DNA of 64,000 nucleotides from Helopsaltes ochotensis (GCA_013400155.1 VXBM01000024.1:689644-753643), one strand, 5' to 3'. Numbered from the stretch's first letter, positions 49,265 to 63,305 are shown. Translations and numbers: made by a program. Notes: generated by a model not told the origin, from the sequence alone.

Positions 49265-52200
49265 CAGCCCTGCTAACATTTTTTAAAGCATATCCTTCTT
49301 TTAATAAGGATTAAAATACAAACTGTACACTGAAAGCCAGCATCTGGAGGAGTCCCAGTCATGATAAAGGTTACTTGGTATGAATGAAATATGTGTAATA
49401 ACAATGTCTGTCTGATAAAAGTTGTATTTATCTTTGTATTCTGTGACTAAGGAGATACAATATATACAGTCTCAATGAGTGACTGTGCTGCCTCAGGAAA
49501 GCTGAGGTTATATTTGTCAGTATTTGTAAAAAAAAAAAAAGAGATCGTTTTGCTTAAACCGATGATTTCTAAGTAGAGATTCAATCCAGCTGTCAGTGGA
49601 ATGACTGAAAAAATGTCATTGACACCATTATTGATGATGTCTGCCCACGTGCAAACACAAACACAATATGAGGTCAGTGCTTTCTCCAGCCCCACTCATG
49701 CAATCTCACACACAAGTGAGTTCATGCATATGTCTGACTAATACATGAAAGCTGTAATTTTGGATGTTTCAGTCAAGTTCTATGGTGAGTTCCAAACAGC
49801 TTGAAATAGTAAAACTTATCCCCAGCCTCTTGCCTGGCCCCCCCCATATCTTTTCTGTCCTGTTGTTTTTAAGATAATGTAACAAATTAAAAAATAATAA
49901 AGCTCAAATAAGCCTAATTTTTTTGAATCTGTGCTTCACACAATGCCAGAGATGTCATGAAAGGAAAATGTCATTGATAATATGCAACTGTTTGGAATCA
50001 GATTTGAAAGATGCATAATCTGTCAATAACCTCTGCCTGTAAATTCAAATTACAAATTCTGTCTTTATTACACATGAGCACACTGTGTTTCCAGGTTCTG
50101 CCTCAACAGACAAGGAATAACTTATGGGATGCGTAGGTCAATTGGTATTTTATATTAGACTCCAACTATACATAACTATTTTCAATAATACATTCACAGG
50201 GTCAGTGACCAATTTTTTTTTAATATTTTTCATTTTTACAAAGTGAAATAAAAGTATGGGAGAGGATAAGGAGAGGCTGCATCCTTGGTGATGACAGGAA
50301 AAGCCTGGAGAAAATCACCATAAGCATAAAAAGAGGCAAATATTTACTAGATAAAATACAGGCAGTGGAGAAATTACTAGCTGAAGACTGCAGCTGGTTG
50401 TCTCTACTGATTTAAAGGATCAGCTACCAAGACTGTAATTCTAAGAAAATCTCCTATTAATGGATAAAACTCAACTGCACACGGTTTAGTACAGGCTGGG
50501 CAGTGAGAAATGAGATATTCCTTAAGAAAAAGAAAAACTCTGGCTTCTGTAATTGCAGGATACTGAATTTGCTTCACTGGTGGGACACATAACCACATCT
50601 TGGTGGCAACTGGTGACTCCCATCACCAGTTCCTTCCCTAGGTCCTCAACTGGCCATCAGATTGTAATGACTTCTGGCTATTTCTAACTGGGATTTACAT
50701 CAGTGACCTGAAGTAAAGACACTCATCCTATTACGAGCCTTCTGAGCCATGTAAATTCCAGTGGAGCAGGTTTTTATTTTAATTCTTCTTAAGATTATTT
50801 CACACAGATATAAATGCTCACAAAAGATCTGACATGAAGAAGAGTCGAGCCTTAAATATTGATAGGGAGCCTCCTTCCTCCTCTCTTAAGTGAAAACTCT
50901 GGTTTGCATTATTCATTCACTAAGCCACCTACATATGCAATGTGCATGTGAGAGCAGCTTTGGCAATTTATCAGCTTTAGTGATGGCTGAATATGCAGAT
51001 TTTATATTCTAAGGCATCTATCAGAAACACCTGCATGCAAATATCAAAAACACTGAGAGTTATTTCATGTGGTGGTTTGTTTCATGTAGATACACTGTAC
51101 TGAAAAGGTCAATTTAAAAGCACTGGAATGACTTATGGGAAATTTCCTTTCCTCTTAAATCATCTACCATCACATGAAATAACAGTCCATAAGGTCTGCA
51201 CCTCCATTGCCACAGACGATTAAAAACATAAAATAAAAGAGCAGCAGAATCCAATTTCTGCCATCTTCATTGAAAAACAGAAGCTGAAAGTTCCACTCCA
51301 GGAAAAAAAGTTTTGGCAAATTCAGAATATGAATTTCAGGGAAACCACAGGATTTGGGGAAAAAAAATTTAAAAGCTTTTTTTAGACAGCTACATTTGTG
51401 AAGCTTAGGTCATTATATTTAATCATATAAAATGAAAAAATGTCTGTGAAGAACTGAAATTCATGGAAATCATATTGATAACTAGCCACAACCAGAGGCT
51501 GCAGAGTCATTATTGAACTACTGATGCTGAGCTTCCAGCCATCATATGATCACCAAATTTTTTAACCTATTTTAGTTAGAAAATGTCTAGTTACATTATT
51601 CATTTCATTAATTTCTTTCTGAAAATTACATAAATATTATATTTATATACCCAGTAAAAATCAAGTTATTATTCTAATAAAGAATTCCAAGAAAAATAAA
51701 ATATTTGAAGTTAAAATCAGTGTGAAAAGAGATACTTTCCTTCTTGTATTGTCATGGAAAGAATGGAATGACATTTCAAAATATTTGACATTTTAAAATA
51801 TTCTTGATTTTTAACTGTAAACAAATATGAATATCTGAAGAGGGAAATGTCCTTTGAAGTGACCACAGACAACATAGTTTTCTAGAAACAGGAAGAATTT
51901 TACACCATGAGACTAAACACCCAGTGAGATGACAGATAGCAAATAAACTGTAGACAAATTAGATTCTTAGCCAGGCCTGTGCTGATCTCTGTTTATAAAA
52001 CATTCTATACACACACACACCCCAAACAGAAATGATTTTGTAAGAAAATTATCAGAACTTAAGAGGCAGAGAAGTATTTAGCTGTAGCAGCAGCCCAAAC
52101 AACACAAACTTCTAAAATTATCTCCAAAATCAGAAACAGAGCTACTGAGAGGGGATAAAAGAGTAGCATAAAGAGACATGAATTCGCTTTAGGGATTTCT

Positions 52201-52595
52201 CTCCCATAGGGAAAAGCTGCTGGTGCCTAGAGGAGAGTACCCACCTTCTTGGAGGGGCATTCTGAGCACAAAGCTCAGAAATGGAATTTATTGATCAATG
52301 TCTGAAACCCATCGTGCCCGCCCTCTCTGGCAGTTGGGACTGATTATTCAAGACTTTCTGCTCTAGAGAGGGCTCACACAGGACTTTCTCCACTGTCCTG
52401 CCCATCACACAGTGCCTACTGTAAAGCCTGTGCAGACCTTTGCAGAAGAAAAGCAGCAGCTCCCCAGGGAGCGCCTGGCTCTCTGCTCACACAGCCTGTG
52501 GGCACCCCGAGCCCTTCACTCCTGGGAAAGGCAGGGGACCTTGCTGAAGGAGGGACCGCGGAGGCCAGTGACAGCCTGTGAACACCAGCGCAGTG
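49265..52595. other. Gene-free AT-rich DNA
   Basis: No gene. 50880-51060 has the look of a conserved noncoding element (TTTGCATTATTCATTCAC, ATATGCAATGTGCATGTG, CATGCAAATATC). 52160-52595 becomes GC-richer without a recognised repeat. Confidence 0.45.
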
Positions 52596-52733
52596 ATGCT
52601 GCAGCTGTCCCCGGCCTGCAGGCTGGTCCTGGCACTGCTGCCTACCAGTGTGGTCAGCATTCAGCTTATTTCTGTGCTTGGGTGCACAGAGCTGATCAGC
52701 CGGCAGGAGCTGGGTGATGTTATCGCAGGATAG
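52596..52733 (+). CDS. Possible small ORF with signal-peptide-like start (45 aa)
   Basis: An ATG at 52596 opens 45 codons to a TAG at 52731. The N-terminus MLQLSPACRLVLALLPTS is followed by a hydrophobic stretch (VVSIQLISVLGC), resembling a secretory signal or a single membrane segment. The surrounding 300 bases are GC-richer than their flanks and the opposite strand is also open. No homologue is recognised, and there is no evidence of a promoter or transcription. Most likely a chance frame. Listed because of the hydrophobic pattern. Confidence 0.1.
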   Translation: MLQLSPACRLVLALLPTSVVSIQLISVLGCTELISRQELGDVIAG

Positions 52734-54939
52734 CCTTCTGCAGCACGTTACAACACGTATTTGGGGTTTGAAAGGTAATGACAAGGGTTCTTGTAGTCAT
52801 GGGATTGTGTCCCGCTCCTGTCCGAAAGAGGCACAGCCATCTACATCAGTGGCTGAAATTGTGCAGTAGGATGTATTAAAAAGAAAAAAAGAAGAAATAA
52901 AAATAGAGATTTTCCTTTCTGCACACTCCTGCACTTCCTAGCTTAAGTTTACATCACCCTCTTTCTTCCCTGCTCAGTCACACAGCCCCAGCTGGAACTG
53001 TCATGTGGTTTATACTACATCCTGCAGGTCCTACAGGAAGTTCTTCTTGTACTAAATTATTCCTCAGTTTTCCAGTCATTGGTGAAGAGAATTGTCTTAG
53101 CTTTTACTGACAAAATGTACCTTTAAAATCAGAACATATATGTATAAACAAGCCCCATTGAACAAAGTAAGCAAGTTCAGAAGTAAAGGAGAATTATTCT
53201 GGAAGGAGAATGCCTGACTAGAAAGTTACTACAGGTCCCACTATGGGCATAATCCAAAGCAGATTTAAAGTACTGATGCCTTTTCTGCTTGAGTTGAGTG
53301 CACATTGCATCAAATTTCATAAAATATCATTTCAGGTGTTCTCTTTAGAAAAGTATCAAATATTAAAACTAACCTAAAACACCAAGGCATATTTTCACAA
53401 TCCTAGGTTGCACTGATGATAAGGTGAAGCCAGCTAATTAACATATGAGCCAATCTTCATTTTCTCTTCTCTGGTGCTGCTATTTAAGTGATTTTTGGGT
53501 CTCATGGTGTCACAGCTGAAGTGCAGAATAGAACAAATAGACCACAAAAGGCCTTCAGCTGTGCAGGAAGGACAAGGCAGAACTGCAATGGGGATCACTT
53601 CTTGCTCCTCCTGAGCCTGCACAGCCTTTGTCAGGCAAAGCCATTTACCCCCAGGAATAGGGGATTAGGATATTTATTCATAATTTATGCCATTTTGAAA
53701 AGCTACTGTCAACTCAAACCCAGCTTCAAGGCAGCATAAAATGACAGAGATAGAACACAAAACTTCATTGCCTTGTGAGGTTTCTGTGGTATCTCTCTGC
53801 TGTTGCCTTTGCTACCAAATCTAAAATGTTCAGTTTTGGTGTGGGCATTTGAGAAATTTGCATTGTTTCACTCATTCAACAAGACTTCTATAGCAGAACT
53901 AAAAGTAGTCTTTTTTCCTTCCTAATTAAAGGCAACATTATTTTGTTTACTTTTCATTATAACTAATTTAAATAGTTCAAACCCTTTTATTGCTTTATTT
54001 TTGGAATGCAGTTTCTAGGACATACTTATATTCCACTGAACAAAAACAAGAAGTATTTGATCAGAGTTAGTAATTTCTGTGATAGCATCACAGGTAACAC
54101 ATTATCCAATTCAACACTTATTACTATAAATAATATATCAATCCCTCCTTTAATCTGAATGGCTACTTTATTAAAAAATTCTTTTCACAAAGGACGAAAT
54201 TAAATCTAATCTCTGATATGACATCCAGTAAAATGGACAAGGCCTAAAGCAACTTATATCCTCTTTCATCTCCCATGCTATTATATATGGCAGAAAACCT
54301 TAGAGAACTGTTTATCAGCTGTTAATCAAAACTCAACCTACAAGCACAGCTCTCAGATTTTAAACATTTCCTAACTTCTATTTGTGTACACATTAAAGGA
54401 ATTCATATTCCACCTGTGCAGAAGATCTTGTGAGATTCTATCACTATAACTCATACCCACTGGGTATGTTAATTTGTTGCAGAGTAATATTTGGGAACAA
54501 CTTTGAACTAAGGAAGGTGAGAGGAAAAGAAACCCTGTTAGTGAGAGCTCTGAGGTGCTGCACATAAAGATATGCAGGGCTTGAGAGAAATCAAGATCTT
54601 GTTCAAAAAGGCAAAAAAAATATCCAAGTAGTAGCAGGATCAGAGGAAAGGGATGCAGGGATGTTTTGAAGGGACATATTTATTTCTCTTCAAAATATTT
54701 TAAAAAAATCACTATCCTCAAATTGTATAGACTTAGTCATGGCTATGACACATAAAGACGATCTCATTAACATCATTTTCATCACCACATAAAGTGTAAT
54801 TTAGTCTTGTTTTTTAAGTTTTTTTTCTATGTATCTCTTTTTAAATTTGCTATATGTTTAAGATTGAAGTTTCAGGCATTATGTGCCCTGCCTTTACAGA
54901 GACAAGGCACCACTTGGAACCACAAAAACAGAAATGTTA
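52734..54939. other. Gene-free AT-rich DNA
   Basis: Nothing supportable seen. Scattered ATTAAA and TTAATT cores only. Confidence 0.5.
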
Positions 54940-55140
54940 ACACAAATATGTGAGATGAGTAGCTTGTTCTGCAAGGGCTGAATTAATAGTCCATTAATTT
55001 CAATTAGCACAGTTGGCTGTTTTAAGTGCTTAGTGCCTTTAAACCTGAGAAACATTGTGAGCATGGATGGCCAGATAAGACTTAGATTAGACAGTTCTTA
55101 ATTAGCCCTTTGTTACATTTTCTAGGCTTGACTACCACAT
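54940..55140. promoter_or_regulatory. Enhancer-like cluster of homeobox cores
   Basis: Within about 30 bases (54980-55006) lie AATTAATAG, CATTAATTT and CAATTAGCAC, followed by TTAATTAGCCC near 55100. The sequence is non-repetitive. The density of TAATTA-type homeodomain cores suggests a conserved enhancer. Conservation has not been tested. Confidence 0.3.
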
Positions 55141-58100
55141 CAAAAATTTTAATAGGAAAAAAGTCAGACTTACTTAAGCAGAAATCAAGAGTTAAAGTCT
55201 TTTATTAAAAAAATTAAAAGTTTCTAGAAATTTGTTACCTTATTCATATTCAAGCAGTTTAAGCAGACCAAGAGACTTAGAAGCTTAATTTTAGGAAAAA
55301 TTTCAACCAATTACTATTTAAATTTGTCCTTTTAGAATTCAGAAGATCCACTTTGTATCCCTCTTCCATGTTTTGGAATATTTTCAGTGTTCAGTTTCAT
55401 CACATGTAAAAATGAGGGTGACACTGAGGGTCACATAGACCTTCCAAATAGTTTCATTGAAGGTTTCCTACAGGCAGAGTAGCTTCACTACCTGAAGGAA
55501 CAGACAGTGATTAACCAGTCCACACTCACAAGTAATCTTTTGTTATCAAGATGAAAGGTTAATTTTTTTTTTTTTTACTATCTAGTTTATAAAATCAATA
55601 TGTTCAAGATATCACAGTTAGCAAAGGAAAAACTGTCTTCTTCATTACTCTCTACACCAAAAGAATGTTATAAACTCCATATATGTATTTAAATCTAAAA
55701 AAATTAACTGTCACAAAACTTGGCTGCATTTTTGCCTGTCAATAAGTATAAATGCCTTGTTCAGTGTCAAAAATTAAATAACTTATACTTCCCAGCACAA
55801 CAAATCAAGAACATTTTACAATAACCAGGTCTTCAAGGAAAGCAAAAGATAGACAAATAAAAGAACAGGGATTAAAAGTAGAGTGGTGCATTTTTTTCCT
55901 ATTCTATCATGCTAGGACACATTACAGGACACTGAAATCCACCTCTAAAATATTGGAAGATACAGTGGCAGTTCAGCTCACCAGCCACAGATTATGTGGC
56001 CAATCTAACAGCCAGTTATGATACACTCTGCAGAAGCACTTTGGCACTAAACTCCAGAACGCTGAGGTAGTAGAAATGACACACTTTTGTCAAAACCTCT
56101 GTTACAAGCTGCCTCCAAGCAAGCTTTGAATCAGAATTCTTCGTTCTTGTCCTGGAGGCTCAAGATGGCTGGTGATCTTACCTCTCCAATGGCAGCAGAT
56201 TGGTTGGAAAAGTAACCATGGGCCTTGCAGGAGCTCCTGTCCTTGGTGCTTTACTCCTCTTTCTCCTGGCACAGACCTGAGCTTCAACACAGCATTGCTG
56301 CACTCTTAAAGAGGTGTGTGAAGGTTCCAGAAATGCAGCCCTTCCCAGCTGGGTAACACTGCAACTAATGCCCTGCTAAAATAACTTACCAGAGCTATAG
56401 GTCTGAAGGGCACAGCATATCTAGACCTTGTTTTTTAATGGGAACACATTCTAACAAAACTACATTTTAGCCACCCAGCATATTCTAACTAATATCCCCT
56501 TTCCCTTCCAGATTTTATGTATTTTTAATGAGAGTCTAATTACCATCCAAATACAGTTTGAATGAATGCATGAGGAAAAATAAACATCATTTAGAAAGTC
56601 AGAAAATATTCATTAATAATTTTTCCAGCATGATAAAAGTGTATAAATTAAGAATCTGTGTAAATATATGTTAAACTACTTAAATATATGCAGACGTAGT
56701 ATGTACTTAAGCCTAATGGTTAGCAAAAGGAAATGGTGAATTACAACAGCCAATGAGAATCATCCCTTATTTAGAAAAATACTTAGGAAGCACAAATGCA
56801 AAACAAGATGAAAATCAATTATTTAAATCAAGGTTTCCAGCTTGACAATTTAAATCATGATTAAAATTGGCAATTTAAATGGCTTTGAACTAAATCTATC
56901 CTCCTGATGTGAAACCAGACCATTTTGTTTGTCATCACTGTTGTTCTCAGAGCCCCTAATGAAAAAATTATTTGTAAATGTGCACATGTGGATATTTCCT
57001 TATGAGTACCCTTTGCTCTACAGGTTTACAATTCATTTATGACAAGAAGAGTATTAACTACACTTTAGCATACCAATGGCACAACTTTATTTACCAAGAA
57101 AAAATATTAAATGGGATTTTATGTTTTAAGTAATAATTTTTCCTATTCCTCCAAAATATTCCCACATTTCATAACATTACAGGAAAATTCGGATTTAAGT
57201 GAGTTTCAGATCACCAACAGACCTGCCAGTAACAAGCAGAGACACAAAAGCTTTAGATGTGCCATTCAGCACCCAACATCCTTCAGAGGAGGCTACAAGA
57301 AAACACATTTGTAAGGCCATAGGGCACCAGGCCCTCTATTGAGTGCCAGAGTCACTCAGCATGACTCTCAAATGCTTCCAAATCCCATTTCACCAGCTGG
57401 GGATGGCTATAGGCAAAACGCTGTTTGCACTTGCCTTTTTGACTCTCTTTCCTGAAGAGGTGCCATACACTTCTCTTCATCAATTCATCCACTCATCCAT
57501 CCACTCAGCCCTAACTCTTAGAGAGGAAAGCTAAGATCAAGAGACACTACATTTCTACTGGTTTTGCACAAGGGGGTGCCTAGGAAAAAGGACCAGACTT
57601 TCAGCTTAGATGAGCTCATCAGGGCTGTGTGAGAGTTCAAGGCAGGGCTGGCCAGAGGAATGAAGCTACTGCGCTCCAGGCCCTGCCAGATAGGTTGTAG
57701 CAGGAGCTCCCCTAAGATATGCATCTGTAGAGACCACGTTCCAGTGGCTGACACAATGATTTGCTGATACCCTTACCTCACAAGAAATTAAAACCTATCC
57801 TTTGTCTCTAACATTGTCTGTGGATACCCAGCTTGTATGCTTTGCCAGAATTAAACCAAGATACAATTTTCTATCTCCACTAGGCTCTTGAAGCCTTCCT
57901 TCTACCTCTTTCTCAATTGCTCCCTTAAAATACCAGTTTCTTTCTAGTCTGCAGCAATATTTCTCCTTTAATACCCAGGCCATGCTTTAACAGTACTGAT
58001 TTTTTTCTAACCTCTTGAAGTTCACCTCACTGTGGGGTCCTGCTACTGCTGTAGGTTTTTCTCCTCTTCTTCCCATGCATCCAGACTTTCTGATTTAGTG

Positions 58101-58649
58101 ACCATTTTCATGGCCTGTAGGCTAGACTGTGATAACCTGATTTGTGCTCTTGGCCATGAGCCCTTTCCCCCATGTTGGGGGACATTCCAGCACCACCACA
58201 TCCTTATGAACTATCTCATTGTTTCTGTGCAGCAGGGAAGAGTTGGACACATTCACATAATAATCCCAAATTCTTATCTGTTTGCTTGTTATGTTTTGTA
58301 TTTTCTCTTATCATGGCAAATACTTTGGAAGAGGTCCCTGTTCACAGGTGCAAATTTGTATGTCTTCTCTTCCAAATCCCTCATTAATACGTGTCTTCAT
58401 CTGTGACACCTACAAAAAATGAAAACGCAGCTAACTCAGGCTGTTTCTCTAGTGACATCAGTGCTGCCAAACCAAATGGCAATATTAGTTTGTTTCCTCC
58501 TCATATCCATGACTGCTTTTCTGTCCTACATTTAAATTATAAACAATCTAAAGTAGATCTTCTGTTTTTGTCCTGTACTAATAGTGCATCAAGGCCATGA
58601 GCTGCTGATCTAGGATTAAGGGCAGCAACATAACAATAATAATGCAATA
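55141..58649. other. Gene-free AT-rich DNA
   Basis: A T13 run at about 55562-55576. A small CATC/CACT simple repeat near 57486-57508. Repeated AATTTAAAT cores near 56816-56880. No supportable gene. Confidence 0.5.
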
Positions 58650-58930
58650 GAAGAGGAGGAGACACTATGATTTCATTTCTATCTAAACCTGGAACAATTT
58701 GTTAATGGAATTAGGAAGCTTCCTTTATGTAATTATCACTGAGTACGTCAGTCAAAGTCTAACTCCTGGTGTGTATCTTTCACCGTGATAATACAGTGTT
58801 TTAGAACTACATGAAGTACACCATTTAGATAAGCTGAGCTGGAATTTATGACTCTCCATTTGCAAACAGCTCCAGAGCACTAATATGCATTTTCAATTCA
58901 AGATAGGAAAGCAAAGGACTCAGTTGGTAA
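58650..58930. promoter_or_regulatory. Conserved-element-like segment
   Basis: Non-repetitive AT-rich sequence with TTGTTAATGGAATTAGG, TGTAATTATCAC, AATATGCATTTTCAATTC and a TACGTCAG CRE-like site at 58744-58751. Reads like a vertebrate enhancer. Judged by eye only. Confidence 0.25.
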
Positions 58931-61900
58931 GGCTTCATGCTAAAAGTGAGGAGAGCTCAAAGAACATTTGCACACTTACTTTCCCCCCCAAAGTTGACAC
59001 AAGAGAACAAAACCAAGTATTTTTAAAATATTCAGGATTCTTCCTTCTTAATTTTTAATCATGATGTACAGATGCATTTTACTCTACTCCTTTACTCTGC
59101 TTCCTAGAAACCATCTAAAAGTATTAGTTGAAAATAAAAACCAAACCCACGAAAAAACAAACCACAAACAAACATTGAAACCAATCCAAAGGAAAGCAGC
59201 TTAACAAGATTTTCCAAATGACGTTGGGTCTTGGACAAAGTTTGCAGGAAGACCAGGAATTCACCAGAAGATGCCCGTTTCCGAGTGCCTGTTTTATGCA
59301 CTGTACCTCTCGTTTCCCTACAGCTAGAACTATGCAAGTTCTTTCATTTGAAAATAATTGTGTTGTTTTCTTATTTACGGAAAATATGCCCCCTCCTTGA
59401 AAATTAGGCCTTAAAACTATAAACAGTAAGAGCACATAAGTACTTACATGTAAACAGAAACTACCCCATATAATGATAAACTATTTTGCCTTTCTTGGTA
59501 CCCTGAGTAAATCTGAATTGACAGCATCATAGCCACATCAAATGCCACATTTCTGAATGACAGCAGTCTCTAGCAAAAGGTGAGCAAAATGAGCCTTAAG
59601 ATCTCTGAATTTGTTTTCATGGAAATAAACCAATCCAGTTTCTGATGTTCAAATCTGGAGAAATGCCCAGACCCACCTTCAAGCTGCCATTCCCTTTGCC
59701 AGTCACTGGGTCCCTCCCTGTCCTGTCTAACTCACTGCCATCGGCACAGCAGTCACTTTATGCCTGGCCAATGGACCCTCACTGGCAACCATCCCACTGG
59801 GGCAGGAATTATGGCTTCAGCAGTTCCAGGAGCCTGAAAAGATTGCTTCACTTCTCTGAGAGGGACAGGCCATGAGCTATATGCAGTCACACACTTCAGG
59901 CAGCCTGCTCCAGCAAAGGGTCACTCTGTCCTGCTTCCTCTGGCATATCAAGAATGTGACTATTTGAAAGATGTGGTCAGACTTGAACCTGAGTGTAAGG
60001 GTTTCGGTGAATTGTGCTGAGATCACACAGTCAGATCTTGTCTAGTTTCATAGCAATTTCACTTCTTCAAAACAGTCAACCTGAGCAAGCGCCTTTTAAA
60101 TTATTCAGTTAGATACCAGCTGTTTTCATTTAGCTTTCAGAAACACAATCACAGTTTGTCCCCGGATTGGTGCTATTTTTGAGTCAGTGTGCAGAGATAC
60201 CCTCATCTGAGAGCCTTGGTCTAAACTCAGGGTGATAATGTAGCATGGGTACATCTTGGATATATCTTAAATCAGATTCTTTTCATTCTACTGGAAATGC
60301 AATGTGCCTTTTGCAAAGGAAGAAGATAAATTCTTAAACATGAGAAAAATGGGGTCTGGGAAGAAGGCATGACATAATTTTCTGGTCCACTATTATATTG
60401 TTCTTTGGTTCAAATAAATGCACTTAGAAGGAAAGATGTAACAGGAACCATTTGGAGCCTCATTATGTTCTTATGCCACGTAGAAGGGTCAAGCTTTGTT
60501 TGCAAGAAATATGGAGGAGGTAGTACAGGGGGAGAAAGGATACTAGGAGCTAGTGTATTGGTAGGAAAAAAAAGGCATAGGAAGTGACTCAGACTAGTAT
60601 AATCTGGTTAAATATGCTATATGAGCCATGCTTTGAGTTATGCCTATCGAGGGGATTTAATTCTGTTGGTGTTCTGTAAGTTGGTTACTATAGATTCAGT
60701 GAATGCTATTCCTTGCCCTGTGATGTTTATGTACAGTGCACAAAACAGAGCAGTTAGTGATCAGGAAATTACTAAGTCATCTTTTGTGCCATGGTATGCC
60801 CATCTTGGAGACAACCACATATATTTTCCTCATGTTGGTGACAAAAATCCTACCTGACGCTTAGAGCTCATTTGAGGGCCCTACAGATGAGAGGTTGAAA
60901 TGGTGGGACGTGGATAATAATTTTTGAACTCTGGCATATTAAGATGATCACAACACGTGTAGACCCAGGAGGTCTCATTGTAATACCTTGTTAATGTCTT
61001 CAAAGCTTTTCAGAGATCTTTATGGAGTTATTCTACATGAAAAAATTAACCCTAATAGGTACGTTCAATAACTAGATCCAACATGCAGAATAAAAGAGCC
61101 CTTGGGAGGAGGGTTAAGCTCTAATCTGCTTCTTTTTCCACTTCGTTGTGGAAGCAGATGTGGCAGAGAAGGAGCCAGCCAGCAAGAAGCCTCTGCACTC
61201 ATATGGCCAATCCTGTGTCATATATGATGTAAGTGTGTATGTCACAACAGCTAGCAGGGGGGCTGGGGAGGCCTCTGGCTCACTCTGTCCTTTCCACTCA
61301 GACAGGCCATTTCTGCTGGAAGCATAACACAGGAGCACAAAGGTTGCAAATGTGCTCAGCACTGCTGACACTCAGGGAACCTTACATTGGTGTTGGAAAA
61401 GAAAGGAAATACAATACTGTCTATGTATACAATCACATCACACATTGCTTCACAAGGATGGGAAGGAAATGAAATGATACACAGGGGAGGCAGATCTGAT
61501 TACTGAAAAATTATATATACACTCTTGAGGTGAACAGTCTTCATCTAATTTGCAGGTAAATTAATGATTAACAAAGAAGCATGATCTATTAAAAATAAAT
61601 TTTAGCGACAGACATATGCAGCCCATTATGCTGATTTGTTTCATTTAAATCTTCTACTTCTTTTCTATATCTCTCTGTGCAGGATGAGATGAACTCATGG
61701 AGAAGCAGCAGAGTTATAAAAATGAGTATCTTAGCAAAGATGAAGAGACAAAATTGTCATACTACAAGAACAAACCAAATTATCTACACTGAAGTTAAAT
61801 CAGAAAATAAAAACTTCATTTTTTTCACTCAGCACACAATTTCCCTCAGCATTACCACAAGATATTGCAGAGACCCCAGGCAGGAAGGGAATGCCATGGA

Positions 61901-62050
61901 GGACATAATAAATAATTAGTGGCATGGGATTCACTGGTGACAATGACCGTGTGTAGCTGTAGAGGTCTCTAAAATGCTGACTACCGGGGTGAAGGCACAG
62001 CAGGTAAGGAGCAAATTTTTTTTGCCCTGTGTGCTGAAGCGTGGTTACAC
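58931..62050. other. Gene-free DNA
   Basis: No supportable gene. Another conserved-element-like piece may lie at 60000-60200. Open frames are short. Confidence 0.45.
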
Positions 62051-62203
62051 CTGCCAGGAACAGGGCTGGGGCCTCTCAGAGCAGCTTTGGCACAGGCTCT
62101 GGCAATGGCTGCAGGGCAGTAGGAGGGAATGACAGCTACAACAGCTCGAGTCAGAGATTTCACAGTACTGTAGAAATACACCTCTTCATAGGCATCCACC
62201 ACT
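62051..62203 (-). other. Candidate coding exon, unassigned
   Basis: On the minus strand: GGGCCAG acceptor, 153 bases, donor CCTGGCAG|GTGTAACC. The open frame (phase 2-2, 50 full codons) encodes VVDAYEEVYFYSTVKSLT followed by an alanine-rich hydrophobic part (CPAAIARACAKAALRG). About two thirds of codons start with a purine and G is frequent in first position, a good coding signature. The acceptor lacks a clear pyrimidine tract, which is the main weakness. It sits about 500 bases left of the right-hand CpG island and would suit a leftward gene starting there, or a retrocopy fragment. No family recognised. Confidence 0.3.
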
Positions 62204-62391
62204 CTGGCCCACATCCAGGAGACGATCCAGTGTTAGGCAATCCTACACTCAGATAACCAGTTGCGATTCCTCAAATCTGCTTTTTACATTGATGTTCATT
62301 TAAAAATCCCTCCAGTAAATTTGCTTCATTTCACCTTTGCTAAAGGGCTACTACTTTTCTTTCCAGAACAAATACGCTGGAAATATGGTCT

Positions 62392-62413
62392 TATATATAT
62401 ATATATATATATA
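62392..62413. repeat. (TA)n microsatellite
   Basis: Eleven TA units followed by AAAGGGGCGGGGGG. Confidence 0.95.
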
Positions 62414-63101
62414 AAAGGGGCGGGGGGAGTATCTCTGCTGCTATATCCTTGTGAGGCTTTGTTCTGGGTACTTCTTCTAGTGGGAGACTTGTCTTATTGC
62501 AAGCATCAAGGAACATAGAAATATTTGCCATTTATGTATATATGCACATATGTAACTGTTGTGTAGCCTGACTTCCCACAGTTATCTGGAAGCAACAACT
62601 TGTGTCACCAAAGAGTCCCCAGACAAACAATCTGTTTGCCAACACTGGACTTTATTATAATGGAGAACACAAACCACATAGGCAGGAAACCATAAAACCC
62701 CTTAAGTTAACTGTAGCCAACAGCTAAGGCGCCTGGAGTGGCAGCGGGCACCGGAGCCAGGCACAGGGAAGGATGCAGTCCCAGGCCTGCTGCTTACCAG
62801 AGGCTGTAGCTGGATGTTGTCGCCTGTCCCATCACCACCCCTGGCCCTTTCCTCCGCAGATTTTAACCGGTGCCCAGACCCGAGAGGAAGTTAATCACTA
62901 ACCACACCGCCCGGACACAGCAAGGTGCCCCGGCCGGGCGCACCCCTCCCGTGGGCTGCCTCTCCGCCCCCACCGCACCGCCCGGGCGGGGATGCTCCGA
63001 GGGGACACGCCGGCCAGCGGCACGGACATCGCTTTTTTGAGCGACCCCGGACAGGAAAGGCGTTGTATGCAAAGGGGGGTAACCGGGAAAGCTCCCAGGC
63101 A

Positions 63102-63305
63102 ATGAGTGGCGTGGAGCTGCTGATGGGGTTTTTGCAAGGCAAATACAACCCAGGAATTCACGGGGATAAGCCAGAGCAAACATTAACCTCCTGCGCCGGT
63201 GGCTTTGCGAAACAGCCGCTACCACGGCTCTTTTCGTTTGCTGCTCCTTTTTCATGGAAAAAGAGTTCGTGGCACAAAGCCAGCTGTAAATTAACAGCTA
63301 AGTGA
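63102..63305 (+). CDS. Possible small ORF in the CpG island (67 aa)
   Basis: An ATG at 63102 opens 67 codons to a TGA at 63303. The peptide begins MSGVELLMGFLQGKYNPG and has a basic, lysine- and serine-rich end. It lies in the lower-GC saddle of the island, so openness is slightly more meaningful than in the flanks, and many codons are purine-first. The frame is open upstream to at least 62925. It could be a first coding exon, an upstream ORF or chance. No family recognised. Confidence 0.15.
   Translation: MSGVELLMGFLQGKYNPGIHGDKPEQTLTSCAGGFAKQPLPRLFSFAAPFSWKKSSWHKASCKLTAK

Noticed and set aside
47708..49269. Target-site duplication of the outer LTR
   Set aside because: The five bases before (ATCAC) and after (CAGCC) the assigned ends do not match, so no duplication is claimed.
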